Assembly (NCBI RefSeq): GCF_019083965.1
Contig: NZ_JAHRCY010000001.1
Coordinates: 186,001-250,000 of the forward strand
Direction: 5' to 3'
Length of the DNA stretch: 64,000 bases
Source of the DNA: Catellatospora tritici
GTDB lineage: Bacteria > Actinomycetota > Actinomycetes > Mycobacteriales > Micromonosporaceae
The translations under genes and the position numbers were made by a program. Shown one piece after another: positions 9,131 to 17,568 of the stretch; the first letter of the stretch is position 1; each line of letters begins with the position of its first letter. The notes beneath the pieces were generated by a model that saw nothing but the letters and a program-made list of their open reading frames with translations, did not search any database and was not told the DNA's origin.

Positions 9131-9598
9131 TCAGTGCAGGTCGCGGCCGAAGCTGCGGCAGCCGGGCTCGTCGCGGTAGTGGCCGAAGTTCTCGATCAGC
9201 TGGTAGCCGATGGCCTGGTACATGGCGATGGCCTCAGGCTGGGCGGTGCCGGTCTCCAGCACCGCGCGCACCCGCCCGTGCGCTTTCGCGTCGGCCTCCA
9301 GCGCCGCCATGATCTGCCGCCCGAGACCCTTGCCGCGCACCGTGGGCGCGGTGTAGACGCGCTTGATCTCGGCGACGTCCTCGGTCTCGTTCCAGCTGCG
9401 CCAACCGCCGCAGGCCACCGGCGCCCCGTCCAGGTACGCGACGAAGAACCCGCCGTCCGGCGGGTCGAACTCGACCCCGGCGATCGGGGTGGCGTCACCG
9501 CCGCCGTATCGCTCGGTCAGGTCGGCCATCAGTTCGGCGATCAACTTGCGCGCGACCGGCGCCCCGAAGCGCGTCGGCCGGATCTCGATCTCGGTCAC
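9131..9598 (-). CDS. GNAT-family N-acetyltransferase
   Basis: A 155-residue acetyltransferase of the GNAT fold. The acetyl-CoA pyrophosphate loop is VRGKGLGRQIM near residue 87, and the terminal strand/helix is MYQAIGYQLIENFGHY near 125. The substrate is not evident. The start is GTG 9598, with TATTCT ending 7 nt upstream and no Shine-Dalgarno sequence, consistent with a leaderless mRNA. It lies downstream of thiL on the same strand but is separated by a palindrome and a G-tract, so it is probably a separate unit. Confidence 0.85.
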   Translation of the reverse strand: MTEIEIRPTRFGAPVARKLIAELMADLTERYGGGDATPIAGVEFDPPDGGFFVAYLDGAPVACGGWRSWNETEDVAEIKRVYTAPTVRGKGLGRQIMAALEADAKAHGRVRAVLETGTAQPEAIAMYQAIGYQLIENFGHYRDEPGCRSFGRDLH

Positions 9599-9686
9599 GC
9601 GCCAGAGAATACGGACTTCTGGGCATTGGCACCACTTGTCCGTTAGGTAACCGGTCCACTACTCGCCGGTACCTTACCGTGCCACT

Positions 9687-9747
9687 GTCGATCATGAAGT
9701 TGGGGCGGCGACACACCGTCGAACCTGCCCATAAGTTCATGATCGAC
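9687..9747. repeat. Long inverted repeat between thiL and the GNAT gene
   Basis: The arms are gtcgatcatgaa (9687-9698) and ttcatgatcgac (9736-9747), separated by 37 nt. The same core atcatga recurs in the palindrome at 13486-13554. It probably acts as a terminator-like hairpin behind thiL. Confidence 0.7.
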
Positions 9748-9751
9748 GCGT

Positions 9752-9780
9752 TGGGGGGGTGGGGTGGGGTGGGGTGGGGT
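9752..9780 (+). other. Tandem G-tract (G-quadruplex motif) at the end of thiL
   Basis: Seven G's followed by four GGGG runs separated by single T's on the plus strand, abutting the thiL stop codon. Five G-tracts of at least four with 1-nt loops fit the strictest quadruplex definition. On the thiL mRNA the sequence is C-rich. Confidence 0.8.
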
Positions 9781-10721
9781 CAGGCGCGGAAGTGGTCCCA
9801 GCCTTTGGGGCCGTACCAGGGGCGGGAGTCGACGGTGACCGTGGTGCCGTGGGTCACCTCGCCGATCGGGTGCCAGCCGTCGGGCAGCGGGACGCCGGGC
9901 GGGAAGGTCGCGGCCAGGCCGTGGTCGTCGCCCCCGGCCAGCAGCCACTGGTACGGGTCGACGCCCAGCGCCAGCGCCGCGTCACGCATCTGCTCCGGCA
10001 CCGCGAACGCCGACCGGTGCAGGTTGATGCCGACCTTGCTGGCCTGCGCGATGTGGCCCAGATCCGCGATCAGCCCATCCGATATGTCGATCATCGAGGT
10101 GGCCCCGGCCCGGCCCGCCGCCGGTCCCGCCGCGTACGGCACGATCGGCCGCCGATAGGCCTCGACCAGCACCTTCGGCGTACGGAAGCCGCGCGACAGC
10201 ACCGTGTACCCGGCCGCGGCGTACCCGACCCGGCCCGCCAGCGCCACCACGTCGCCCTCACGCGCCCCCGACCGCAGCACCGGCGCCAACCCGTGCAGGT
10301 CGCCCAGCGCCGTCACCGCGATGGTCAGCGTCGGGCTGGCGGTCATGTCCCCGCCGACGACGCTCGCGCCGACCAGCGCCGCCTCGGCGGCCAGGCCGTC
10401 GGCCAACTGCTCGGCCCAGGCGACATCCAGATCGGGCGGGGCGCACAGGCCCACCAGCAGCGCGGTCGCCGTGGCGCCCATCGCCGCGATGTCGGCCAGG
10501 TTCGCCGCCGCCGCCCGACGGCCGATGTCCTCGGCCTCGGCCCAGTCGCGCCGGAAGTGACGCCCCTCGACCAGCACGTCGGTCGAGGCGACCACCCGCC
10601 CGTCCGAGGCGATCACGAGCGCGGCGTCATCGCCTGGACCGAGCAGGGTGGCCGGGCCCGTGCCGAGTCGGGCCACCACCCGCTCGATCAGCCCGAACTC
10701 ACCCGTACGCGCGACGCTCAT
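9780..10721 (-). CDS. thiL: Thiamine-monophosphate kinase
   Basis: ThiL phosphorylates thiamine monophosphate to thiamine pyrophosphate with ATP. The 313-residue protein has the family features GEFGLIERV at the N-terminus, GPGDDAALV (about residues 27-35), STDVLVEGRHF (about 46-56) and NLADIAAMGA (about 73-82). GGDMTAS and the C-terminal MIDISDGL and GGDDH Mg-ATP motifs follow. The ATG at 10721 has AGAGGTG 4-5 nt upstream. It is divergent from the RAM-domain gene, the same grouping as around Rv2977c. Confidence 0.96.
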   Translation of the reverse strand: MSVARTGEFGLIERVVARLGTGPATLLGPGDDAALVIASDGRVVASTDVLVEGRHFRRDWAEAEDIGRRAAAANLADIAAMGATATALLVGLCAPPDLDVAWAEQLADGLAAEAALVGASVVGGDMTASPTLTIAVTALGDLHGLAPVLRSGAREGDVVALAGRVGYAAAGYTVLSRGFRTPKVLVEAYRRPIVPYAAGPAAGRAGATSMIDISDGLIADLGHIAQASKVGINLHRSAFAVPEQMRDAALALGVDPYQWLLAGGDDHGLAATFPPGVPLPDGWHPIGEVTHGTTVTVDSRPWYGPKGWDHFRA

Positions 10722-10813
10722 AGCACCTCTTTTCGCTTGTGGCGCGCCTCCTGCCGCTGTCCGCAGCCCACCCGTGAGGTAGTTTCACAGCGGTACGTAC
10801 AAAGGAGTCGTCC

Positions 10814-11047
10814 GTGGTTCACGCTTATATCCTGATCCAGACGTCGGTCGGCAAGTCGGTCGACGTCTCTTCCGCAATCAGCGACATCCAGGGTGTCACC
10901 CGGGTCGACGCGGTCACCGGGCCGTACGACGTGGTCGCCATGGTGCAGGCGCACACCGTCGATGAGCTCGGCAAACTCGTCCTGTCACAGATCCAGTTGA
11001 TCCCGAACATCACCCGTACGCTGACGTGCCCGATCATCCACATATGA
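10814..11047 (+). CDS. Stand-alone Lrp/AsnC ligand-binding (RAM) domain protein
   Basis: A 77-residue protein made only of the Lrp/AsnC effector-binding fold (MVHAYILIQT ... GPYDVVAMVQA ... TRTLTCPIIH). It has no DNA-binding helix-turn-helix. Such single-domain proteins form dimers or higher oligomers and may bind amino acids or partner with full Lrp regulators; the exact role is unknown. The start is GTG 10814 with AAAGGAG 6 nt upstream. The stop overlaps the ATG of the DUF3515 gene by 4 nt, so the two are coupled. Confidence 0.88.
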   Translation: MVHAYILIQTSVGKSVDVSSAISDIQGVTRVDAVTGPYDVVAMVQAHTVDELGKLVLSQIQLIPNITRTLTCPIIHI

Positions 11048-11622
11048 GTAACGACCAGGCGGCCCGTCCGGCCGACCGCTCCGCCAAGCTCATCGCAGCC
11101 GCGATCGCGCTGCCCGTCGCCGCCCTCGCCGGCTGGGGCTTCTTCCAGGTCATGCGCTCCGCCGACGCGCCCGCAGCGGCCCCGAAACCCAGCGCGAGCA
11201 CCTCGACCAGCCCGAAGGTCATGCCGACCGCGCCGGTGAAGATGGCGGTTTCCGCACTCGGCGAGCGCCAGGCCACGGTATGCCGCGCCCTACTCTCGCA
11301 GCTGCCCGAGCAGGTCCGTGACCTGCCCCGGCGCGAGGTCTCCGGCGGCTTCGAGCAGAACGCCGCCTGGGGCGACCCCGCCCTCACCCTGACCTGCGGC
11401 GGCACGACTCCGACCTTCCCGCCCACCGACGACGTGTACCTGCTCGACGGCGTCTGCTGGCACGAGTCCGCCGGCACCTGGACCACGGTCGACCGTGAAG
11501 TCCCCGTCTCCGTCACCGTCCCGGCCGGTCTGGACGGGCCCGGCGAGTGGGTCAGCGAGTTCTCGAAGACCTTCATCGAGACGGTCCCCTCCGCCGAAAC
11601 CATGCCCACCGGCTGCCGTTGA
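11044..11622 (+). CDS. DUF3515 family membrane-anchored protein
   Basis: A 192-residue protein with one N-terminal membrane helix (LIAAAIALPVAALAGWGFF, about residues 16-34) and a Pro/Ser/Thr linker. An extracytoplasmic domain with four cysteines follows. The ATG at 11044 overlaps the preceding stop as ATGA, which decides the start over an in-frame ATG at 11026. DUF3515 genes lie next to ddl and thiL in actinobacteria (compare Rv2980). The function is unknown; neighbourhood with ddl suggests a cell-envelope role. Confidence 0.85.
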   Translation: MSNDQAARPADRSAKLIAAAIALPVAALAGWGFFQVMRSADAPAAAPKPSASTSTSPKVMPTAPVKMAVSALGERQATVCRALLSQLPEQVRDLPRREVSGGFEQNAAWGDPALTLTCGGTTPTFPPTDDVYLLDGVCWHESAGTWTTVDREVPVSVTVPAGLDGPGEWVSEFSKTFIETVPSAETMPTGCR

Positions 11623-11639
11623 GCAGACCCCGGGGTTTC

Positions 11640-11730
11640 GCGTGCCCGCGGCGGTGTCTGGACTCAGGAGCGTGACCGGGCCGAAGGCCCGGTAGCGACG
11701 AGGGAAGACACCGCCTGAGAACGGGCACGC
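11640..11730. terminator. Nested inverted repeat between convergent DUF3515 and ddl genes
   Basis: The outer arms gcgtgcccg...gcggtgtct (11640-11659) and agacaccgc...cgggcacgc (11706-11730) surround an inner hairpin accgggcc/ggcccggt (11674-11692). It fills the whole convergent junction, so a bidirectional terminator role is likely although no T-tract follows. Confidence 0.65.
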
Positions 11731-11759
11731 CCGCGCCCGCGAAGGCGGGCGCCAGCAGC

Positions 11760-12869
11760 TCAGTGCAGGCCGGTGCCTCTCCGTAGGGCCGTGCGGATCA
11801 GGCGGGAGACCAGTTTCGGGTATTCCAGGCCGCTGGCGGCCCACATACGCGGGAACATGCTGGTCGAGGTGAAGCCGGGCATGGTGTTGATCTCGTTGAG
11901 GTAGACCTCGCCGTCGGCCGTGACGAAGAAGTCGACCCGGCCCAGGCCGGCGCAGTCCAGGGCGGTGAAGGTGCGCACGGCCAGATCCCGCACCCGCGCG
12001 GTCAGCTCCGGGGACAGGTTCGCGGGTAGGTCGTACTCGCAGTCGTCGCCGAGGTACTTGGCCTCGAAGTCGTAGAACTCGTGCCCGCCCGCGACCACCC
12101 GGATCTCGGCCAGCACCGACGCCTCGGGCTGGCCCCCGGCCTCACCCTCCAGCACGCCGCACTCGACCTCGCGGCCGACGATCCCAGCCTCGACCAGCAC
12201 CTTCGGGTCGATGGCGCGCGCTTTGGCCAGCGCCGCGTCGAAGTCGTCCCAGTTGTTGACCTTGCTGATGCCGAACGACGAACCGGCCCGCGACGGCTTC
12301 ACGAACACGGGCAGGCCAAGGCGGTCGCGGTCGGCCTGGGTGAGCTCCTGGCCGTTGCGCAGCACCACGTACGGCCCGACCGGGATGCCCTCGGCGGCGG
12401 CGAGCTTCTTGGTGAACTCCTTGTCCATGGCGGCCGCGGACGCGAACACGTTCGCCCCGACGTACGGGATGCCCGCCATCTCCAGCAGCCCCTGGATCGT
12501 CCCGTCCTCGCCGTACGCCCCGTGCAGGGCGGGAAAGACCACGTCGACCTCCGCCAGCGCGGCGGCCGCGCCCTCGGCGGGCTCGAGCACCACCAGGTCG
12601 TGGCTGGTCGGGTCGGCGGGCAGCACGACGGCCTGGCCCGAGGCGGCCGTGATCTCCGGCATGGCGCCGCCCTCGATCGCGAGCGGGTTCTCGCCTGAGG
12701 CGAGCACCCAGCGACCCTCGCGGGTGATGCCGACCGGCACCGCCTCGTACTCGTCGGGATCGAGCGCGCCCAGGATGCTGCCGGCGCTGACGCAGGAGAC
12801 GCCGTGCTCGGTGCTGCGCCCGCCGAAGACTACGGCGACGCGGATCTTGCGCTGGCTGCTTTCACTCAC
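11760..12869 (-). CDS. ddl: D-alanine--D-alanine ligase
   Basis: Ddl joins two D-alanines with ATP for peptidoglycan precursors. The 369-residue ATP-grasp enzyme starts with [20 protein letters not shown], which binds the first D-Ala. It contains [26 protein letters not shown] (ATP-binding loop), GREVECGVL and [11 protein letters not shown] (metal and second D-Ala site). GTG at 12869 gives the standard length; the frame stays open to 12950 but the extra residues are not family-like. No glycopeptide-resistance ligase features (vanA-like context) are nearby. Confidence 0.95.
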   Translation of the reverse strand: MSESSQRKIRVAVVFGGRSTEHGVSCVSAGSILGALDPDEYEAVPVGITREGRWVLASGENPLAIEGGAMPEITAASGQAVVLPADPTSHDLVVLEPAEGAAAALAEVDVVFPALHGAYGEDGTIQGLLEMAGIPYVGANVFASAAAMDKEFTKKLAAAEGIPVGPYVVLRNGQELTQADRDRLGLPVFVKPSRAGSSFGISKVNNWDDFDAALAKARAIDPKVLVEAGIVGREVECGVLEGEAGGQPEASVLAEIRVVAGGHEFYDFEAKYLGDDCEYDLPANLSPELTARVRDLAVRTFTALDCAGLGRVDFFVTADGEVYLNEINTMPGFTSTSMFPRMWAASGLEYPKLVSRLIRTALRRGTGLH

Positions 12870-12951
12870 GCGGCTGACCCTATCGTGCTCTGTGATGAAC
12901 CGGTGAAGAGCACATCGTGCGGCACCCGAGGTGGCGATAGGGTCTCGCACC

Positions 12952-13479
12952 GTGACCCCTCACGCACGCCTGCGGCGCATCCGCATCTGGCTCGTCCTTT
13001 TCATCATCTGCCTCGTGCTCAGCGGTGCGACGGCTTTCCCACTGCTGACCGAGGTCCGCTGGGTCGACGGGCTGCTGCGCGAATCCTGGCTGCCCGCGCC
13101 TTCGGCCCTGGTCGACTTCATCGGTGAGGTGCGGCGCGGGCTGGAGGCCGCCAACCGGGACTACCCCTTCCTGGCGTACGGCACGGACTGGTTGGCCTTC
13201 GCGCACCTGGTCATCGCGGCCGCCTACTGGGGACCGCTGCGCGACCCCGTCCGCAACCTCTGGGTGATCCACTGGGGCATGTTCTGCTGCCTGGCGGTGA
13301 TCCCGCTGGCGCTGATCGCGGCGCCGACCCGGGGGCTGCCCTGGTGGTGGATCCCGATCGACTGCTCGTTCGGGGTCGTCGGCATCGTCCCGCTGCTGGT
13401 CGTACGCCGCCACATCCTGGCCCTGGCCGCCGCCACCGACCCCGCCGCGGCACCCCGGCCCGACCCCGTCGCCGCCTAG
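12952..13479 (+). CDS. Conserved integral membrane protein
   Basis: A 175-residue protein with about four hydrophobic segments: residues 8-30, 65-82, 92-115 and 118-138. A basic, Pro/Ala-rich tail follows. It is divergent from ddl with 82 nt between starts. TAGGGT lies 8 nt before the GTG start, consistent with a leaderless or near-leaderless mRNA. No family was recognised; the conserved-looking [10 protein letters not shown] and HWGMFCC stretches could help a search. Confidence 0.7.
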   Translation: MTPHARLRRIRIWLVLFIICLVLSGATAFPLLTEVRWVDGLLRESWLPAPSALVDFIGEVRRGLEAANRDYPFLAYGTDWLAFAHLVIAAAYWGPLRDPVRNLWVIHWGMFCCLAVIPLALIAAPTRGLPWWWIPIDCSFGVVGIVPLLVVRRHILALAAATDPAAAPRPDPVAA

Positions 13480-13485
13480 CCTCCG

Positions 13486-13554
13486 TCATGATCGCAGTCT
13501 GCGGTCAGAACGCGGCGTTCAGCCGCACTTTCGGACCGCAGACAGCGATCATGA
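13486..13554. repeat. Long inverted repeat at a convergent junction
   Basis: Two 21-nt arms (13486-13506 and 13534-13554) differ at one position and carry the atcatga core also found at 9687-9747. The spacer is 27 nt. It lies 6 nt after the membrane-protein stop and faces the Cys/Met enzyme gene, so it may terminate both. Confidence 0.75.
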
Positions 13555-13655
13555 AGACAGCCCGCCGAAAGATCGCTGCGCTCGGGCCAGACCCCCGGTT
13601 TCTGACGGCCGGAAACCGACCGTCGGGTGACGAACCGCGGGCGGCAGCCGGTCGG

Positions 13656-14753
13656 TCAGGCAGCGGCCGTCAGTGCCGTACGCAGGTCTGCCAGCAGGTC
13701 GCCGGTGTCCTCAACCCCGCACGACAGCCGCACGAACCCGGGCGCCACGTTGTCCCCCCACTGGTGCCGCCGGTCCGCGCTGGTGTGCAGCCCGCCGAAG
13801 CTGGTCGCCGCGGCCACCAGCTTCGAGGCCCGCAGGAACGCCGCCACCCGCTCCGCCGACTCGAGCTCGAACGACACCAACCCGGGCACGATCTTCATCT
13901 GCCGCGCGGCCAGCGCCGAATCCCCGGCCCAGCGAACGGCGCGGACCGACGGGAGCGAGCGCAGCAACTCGACCACGGCGGCCCCGTTGACCGACTGCTG
14001 GCGCAGCCGCAGCGCCATGGTGCCCATGGACCGCCGGGCCAGCCAGCAGTCGAACGCCGACGGGATGGCGCCGGTGAGCGCCCGCCACTGCCGCATCCCG
14101 TCGAGCAGTTCGGGTGACCGGGTGGCGACGTAGCCGAGCAGCAGGTCGGAGTGGCCGGACAGGGCCTTGGTGCCGGAGGCGACGACCACGTCGGCGCCGA
14201 GGTCCAGGGGGCGCTGCGACAGCGGGGTGGCGGTGGTGTTGTCCACCGCGACCAGGGCACCGGCGGCGTGGGCGGCCTGCGCGACGGCGGCGATGTCGAC
14301 CAGGTCGAGACCGGGGTTGGCCGGGGTCTCCAGCAGCACCAGCCGTACGCCCTCGAACGACGGGTACGGCCCCGCCGTGGGCACCTCGACGGTCTTCACG
14401 CCGAGTCCGGCGAGCGTGCCGGCGGCGAAGGCGCGGACCTGGTAGTACCCGTCGGCGGGGATCATGAGGGTGTCGCCGGTACGCAGCACGGACAGCAGCA
14501 GTGCGGTGATCGCGGCCTGGCCGCTGCCGAAGGCGAGGCAGTCGCCGCCCTCCAGCCCGCCGATGGCCGCCTCCAGCAGCCGCCGGGTCGGGTTGTCGCC
14601 CCGGCCGTACCCGTCGAGGTCGGGGCGGTAGCCGTCGGGTGGCAGGTGGTAGGGCGCGGCCAGCACCGGACCCGGGAGCAGCGGTGCACCGGGGACGGGT
14701 TCGGGCATGCCGACGTGGACCGACAGGGTGCTGTCGCCGTACTGCGTTGTCAT
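13656..14753 (-). CDS. PLP-dependent Cys/Met metabolism enzyme (cystathionine gamma-lyase-like)
   Basis: A 365-residue fold-type I PLP enzyme of the MetB/MetC/CGL family. It shows YGRGDNPTRRLLE (substrate/PLP tyrosine region), FGSGQAAITALLL (PLP phosphate loop), VAVDNTTATP and the lysine motif ASGTKALSGHSD, where K forms the Schiff base. It is slightly shorter than typical 380-400-residue members. Lyase versus synthase activity cannot be read from sequence; gamma-lyase is the likeliest call. TACGGT ends 6 nt before the ATG. Confidence 0.85.
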   Translation of the reverse strand: MTTQYGDSTLSVHVGMPEPVPGAPLLPGPVLAAPYHLPPDGYRPDLDGYGRGDNPTRRLLEAAIGGLEGGDCLAFGSGQAAITALLLSVLRTGDTLMIPADGYYQVRAFAAGTLAGLGVKTVEVPTAGPYPSFEGVRLVLLETPANPGLDLVDIAAVAQAAHAAGALVAVDNTTATPLSQRPLDLGADVVVASGTKALSGHSDLLLGYVATRSPELLDGMRQWRALTGAIPSAFDCWLARRSMGTMALRLRQQSVNGAAVVELLRSLPSVRAVRWAGDSALAARQMKIVPGLVSFELESAERVAAFLRASKLVAAATSFGGLHTSADRRHQWGDNVAPGFVRLSCGVEDTGDLLADLRTALTAAA

Positions 14754-14784
14754 GAGCGAACCGTAACCCGCCCACCTGGCGGGA

Positions 14785-15777
14785 TCACTCGGGCTTGGTC
14801 GACCGTGACATCAGCGTGGTGAGCGCGGTACGGGGGTCGACGCCCTCGTGACAGATCCGCTCGACCTGCTCGGTGATCGGCATCTCCACGCCGTGCGAGT
14901 GGGCCAGGTCCCGGATGGCCAGGCAGCTCTTGACGCCCTCGGCGGTGTACCGGGTGGCGGCCTGCGCCTGCTCCAGGGTCTTGCCCCGGCCCAGGTGCTC
15001 GCCGAAGGTGCGGTTGCGCGACAGCGGCGACATGCAGGTGCCGATGAGGTCGCCCATCCCGGCCAGGCCGGAGAAGGTGAGCGGGTCGGCGCCCAGCGCC
15101 ACGCCGAGCCGGGCCGTCTCGGCCAGACCGCGGGTGACCAGCATCGCCTTGGTGTTGTCGCCCAGGCCCATCGCGTGCGCGATGCCGAACGCGAGCGCGA
15201 TCGCGTTCTTGACCGCGCCGCCGAGCTCGCACCCGATGACGTCGTCGTTGGTGTACGGCCGGAAGTACGGCGTGGTCGTGGCCCGCTGCACGGTGGTGGC
15301 CCGGTCGATGTCGGTGCACGCCACGACGGTGGCCGCGGGCTGCTCCAGCGCGATCTCGGGGGCCAGGTTGGGGCCGGAGACGACGGCGACCCGGTCCGGG
15401 GACACCCCGGCCGCCTCGGTGATGACCTGGCTCATCCGCTGGGTGGTGCCCAGCTCGATGCCCTTCATCAGCGACACCAGGGTCGCGTCGGGGTGCACCG
15501 TGGCGGCCCAGTCGGCGAGGTTGGGGCGCAGGGTCTGCGACGGCACGGCCAGCACCACGATCTCGGCGCCGTCGATCGCCTCGTACGCCGAGGCGGTCGC
15601 GGTGACCCGCGCGCCGACGTACATGCCTTCCAGGTACTCCGGGTTGCGCCCGGTCTCGCGGATGATGGCGGCGATCTCGGGACGGCGCGCCCACAGCATC
15701 ACGTCGTTGCCGGCATCGCCGAGGATCTTGGCGAACGCGGTTCCCCAGGAACCGGCGCCGAGCACCGCTACCTTCAT
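14785..15777 (-). CDS. gpsA: Glycerol-3-phosphate dehydrogenase [NAD(P)+]
   Basis: GpsA reduces dihydroxyacetone phosphate to sn-glycerol-3-phosphate for phospholipid synthesis. The 330-residue protein has the nucleotide-binding motif [14 protein letters not shown] at the start. [21 protein letters not shown] and the catalytic lysine region [17 protein letters not shown] follow. It overlaps the stop of the acyltransferase gene upstream by 4 nt (ATGA), forming a glycerolipid operon: glycerol-3-phosphate made here feeds acylation. Confidence 0.97.
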   Translation of the reverse strand: MKVAVLGAGSWGTAFAKILGDAGNDVMLWARRPEIAAIIRETGRNPEYLEGMYVGARVTATASAYEAIDGAEIVVLAVPSQTLRPNLADWAATVHPDATLVSLMKGIELGTTQRMSQVITEAAGVSPDRVAVVSGPNLAPEIALEQPAATVVACTDIDRATTVQRATTTPYFRPYTNDDVIGCELGGAVKNAIALAFGIAHAMGLGDNTKAMLVTRGLAETARLGVALGADPLTFSGLAGMGDLIGTCMSPLSRNRTFGEHLGRGKTLEQAQAATRYTAEGVKSCLAIRDLAHSHGVEMPITEQVERICHEGVDPRTALTTLMSRSTKPE

Positions 15778-16514
15778 CGACCTGCTCCTTCAGCCGGGGA
15801 TCCGGGTCGGCCCAGGGCGGCGGGTGTCCAGATCGGCGGCGGGGACGGCTCGTGCCGGACCTCGGCGAGCATGTCGCGCAGGCGCAGCATCACCGCGTCG
15901 GTCATCTCGTTGAGCACCGCCGCGGTCGGCTCGGCGCCCTGCCAGCGGGACAGGTCGACGGGCTCGCCCGCCCATACCGACACCGGGATCTTCGGGATGA
16001 GCCGGATCTTCTTGGTACGCGGGTCGAAGATGCGCTCCGGGCCCCAGGTGACCACGGGGATCACGGGCGCGCCGGTGAGCAGCGCGAGTCGGGCCGTGCC
16101 GGTCTTGCCGCGCATCGGCCACAGGTCGGGCTCCTTGGTGGTGGTGCCCTCCGGGTAGATCACCACGCAGCCGCCCTGCTCGACCGCCTCGACGGCGGCG
16201 TCGAGCGCCTTGACCGCGTCGGCGGTGCCGCGGTGCACCGGGATCTGCTTGCACCAGTAGAGGATCTTGCCCGCCAGCGGGATCCGGAAGACGCTCTCCT
16301 TGCCCAGGAACTGCGGCCAGCGACCGGAGTCGTACACGTAGTGGGCGGTGGTGAACGGGTCGGCGTGTGACACGTGGTTGACGGCCAGGATGATGCCGCC
16401 CTCGGCCGGGATGTGCTCGAACCCGCGCCAGTCCCGCCGGGTCAGCATGATCATCGACGGCTTGACCAGGGACACCGCGAACCGCTGCCAGAAACCCAGC
16501 CTGCGCCGCGCCAA
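15774..16514 (-). CDS. plsC: 1-acyl-sn-glycerol-3-phosphate acyltransferase
   Basis: A PlsC-type acyltransferase that adds the second acyl chain to lysophosphatidic acid at the membrane. It has the catalytic NHVSHAD (HX4D) motif and the substrate motif YPEGTTTKE. The TTG at 16514 was chosen because a perfect GGAGG lies 5 nt upstream and it gives 246 residues. The frame stays open to 16592, which would add a basic tail. It is coupled to gpsA by a 4-nt overlap. The exact acyl acceptor is inferred from family and context. Confidence 0.88.
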   Translation of the reverse strand: MARRRLGFWQRFAVSLVKPSMIMLTRRDWRGFEHIPAEGGIILAVNHVSHADPFTTAHYVYDSGRWPQFLGKESVFRIPLAGKILYWCKQIPVHRGTADAVKALDAAVEAVEQGGCVVIYPEGTTTKEPDLWPMRGKTGTARLALLTGAPVIPVVTWGPERIFDPRTKKIRLIPKIPVSVWAGEPVDLSRWQGAEPTAAVLNEMTDAVMLRLRDMLAEVRHEPSPPPIWTPAALGRPGSPAEGAGR

Positions 16515-16674
16515 CGTAGCCTCCTTCAACACGCCCGCCGCCTCCAGCGGACGCCACCGCCGTCGTGGCGCACCAGGGTACGTCACGACCACGTGAGCGC
16601 ATCATGTCACGTCCCGGCATACCCGGAACCCGCCCGCCGGTACCGCGTCCGGTACGCCGGGGCGACAGAATGGC

Positions 16675-17274
16675 ATGGTGCCCGCCCTGCCCGTGACCGT
16701 CCTGGTTCCGTTGAAGCCGCTGGCCGAGGCGAAGACCCGGCTGCGCGGCGCCGAGGCCGACCACGAGGGCCTCGTCCTGGACCTGGCCCGCCGTACGGTC
16801 CACGCCGTCCGCGCCGCCACCGGGGTGGCCCGGGTATACGTGGTCACCCGCGACGACACCGCCGCCCGGGAACTGCGCGGCTGCGGCGCCGAGATCCTGC
16901 ACGACAGCGGCCGCGACCTCAACCACGCGCTGAGCCGCGCCGCCGCCCTGCTCAACGGCGTCGGGCGCCTCGCGGCGCTGCCCGCCGACCTGCCCGCGCT
17001 GCGGCCGGACGAGCTGGCGCGGGCGCTGGTCGAGGCGGGGCCGGACCGCGCGTTCGTGCCCGACGCGGCCGGGGTCGGCACGGTGCTGCTGGTCAGCGCG
17101 GTCGGCGGCCGTCTTGAGCCGCGGTTCGGGCCGGGCTCGGCGACCGCGCACGAGCTGTCGGGGGCGCGGCGACTGGCCGGTGACTGGCCGACGCTGCGGC
17201 GCGATGTGGACACGGCCGAGGACCTGGCGGCGGTTCGGGCCTGGGGCCTGCCGTACGCGCGCCCGGCGGCGTAG
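16675..17274 (+). CDS. cofC: Phosphoenolpyruvate/2-phospholactate guanylyltransferase (F420 synthesis)
   Basis: CofC/FbiD activates phosphoenolpyruvate or 2-phospho-L-lactate with GTP in coenzyme F420 synthesis. The 199-residue protein starts with TVLVPLKPLAEAKTRL (nucleotide-binding motif) and has ALPADLPALRPDEL, matching the family metal-binding DLP. RFGPGSATAH near the C-terminus also matches. ATG 16675 and GTG 16678 are both possible; CAGAAT lies 6 nt before the GTG. Synteny with ppk and gpsA mirrors the mycobacterial Rv2982c-Rv2984 order. An F420:NADPH reductase gene is at 41764-42444. Confidence 0.93.
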   Translation: MVPALPVTVLVPLKPLAEAKTRLRGAEADHEGLVLDLARRTVHAVRAATGVARVYVVTRDDTAARELRGCGAEILHDSGRDLNHALSRAAALLNGVGRLAALPADLPALRPDELARALVEAGPDRAFVPDAAGVGTVLLVSAVGGRLEPRFGPGSATAHELSGARRLAGDWPTLRRDVDTAEDLAAVRAWGLPYARPAA

Positions 17275-17284
17275 GTTGGCATCC

Positions 17285-17479
17285 ATGCAGGGCACCGTCG
17301 CGACCTTCGACCCCGAAACCCGTTCCGGCACGCTGCTGCTCGACGACGGGACGCCGGTGGCGTTCGACCGGGCCGCCTTCGATGCGTCGGGGCTGCGGCT
17401 GCTGCGCCTGGGCCAACGGGTTCGGTTGGAGTACGACGGCGACCGGTTGCGCCGGGTCGCCATACCCACCATGCCGTGA
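17285..17479 (+). CDS. Small cold-shock-like OB-fold protein
   Basis: A 64-residue protein starting MQGTVATFDPETRSGTLLLD, which resembles the first strands of the cold-shock domain (GTVxxFDxxxGxGxL). The usual RNP1 aromatic motif KGFGFI is replaced by TRSGTLLLDDG, so nucleic-acid binding is uncertain. It lies 10 nt after cofC and just before ppk, and is probably cotranscribed with cofC. TAGGTT ends 7 nt before the ATG, so it may also have its own leaderless transcript. Confidence 0.7.
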   Translation: MQGTVATFDPETRSGTLLLDDGTPVAFDRAAFDASGLRLLRLGQRVRLEYDGDRLRRVAIPTMP

Positions 17480-17568
17480 CGGACACCACGGGCTAGCTCG
17501 CCCGCGCGACCGCCCTACGCTGCCATGAGTTCACCTCTCGTTCATGTCGATCGGGAGAGAATTGTGGT

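Noticed and set aside
9687..9780. Thiamine riboswitch near thiL
   Set aside because: The palindrome and G-tract lie downstream of thiL, and no TPP-aptamer conserved blocks (CUGAGA, ACCUGA) are seen upstream of the gene.
14848..16158. 436-codon plus-strand frame opposite gpsA and plsC
   Set aside because: It is a shadow frame. gpsA and plsC have complete motifs and operon overlap.
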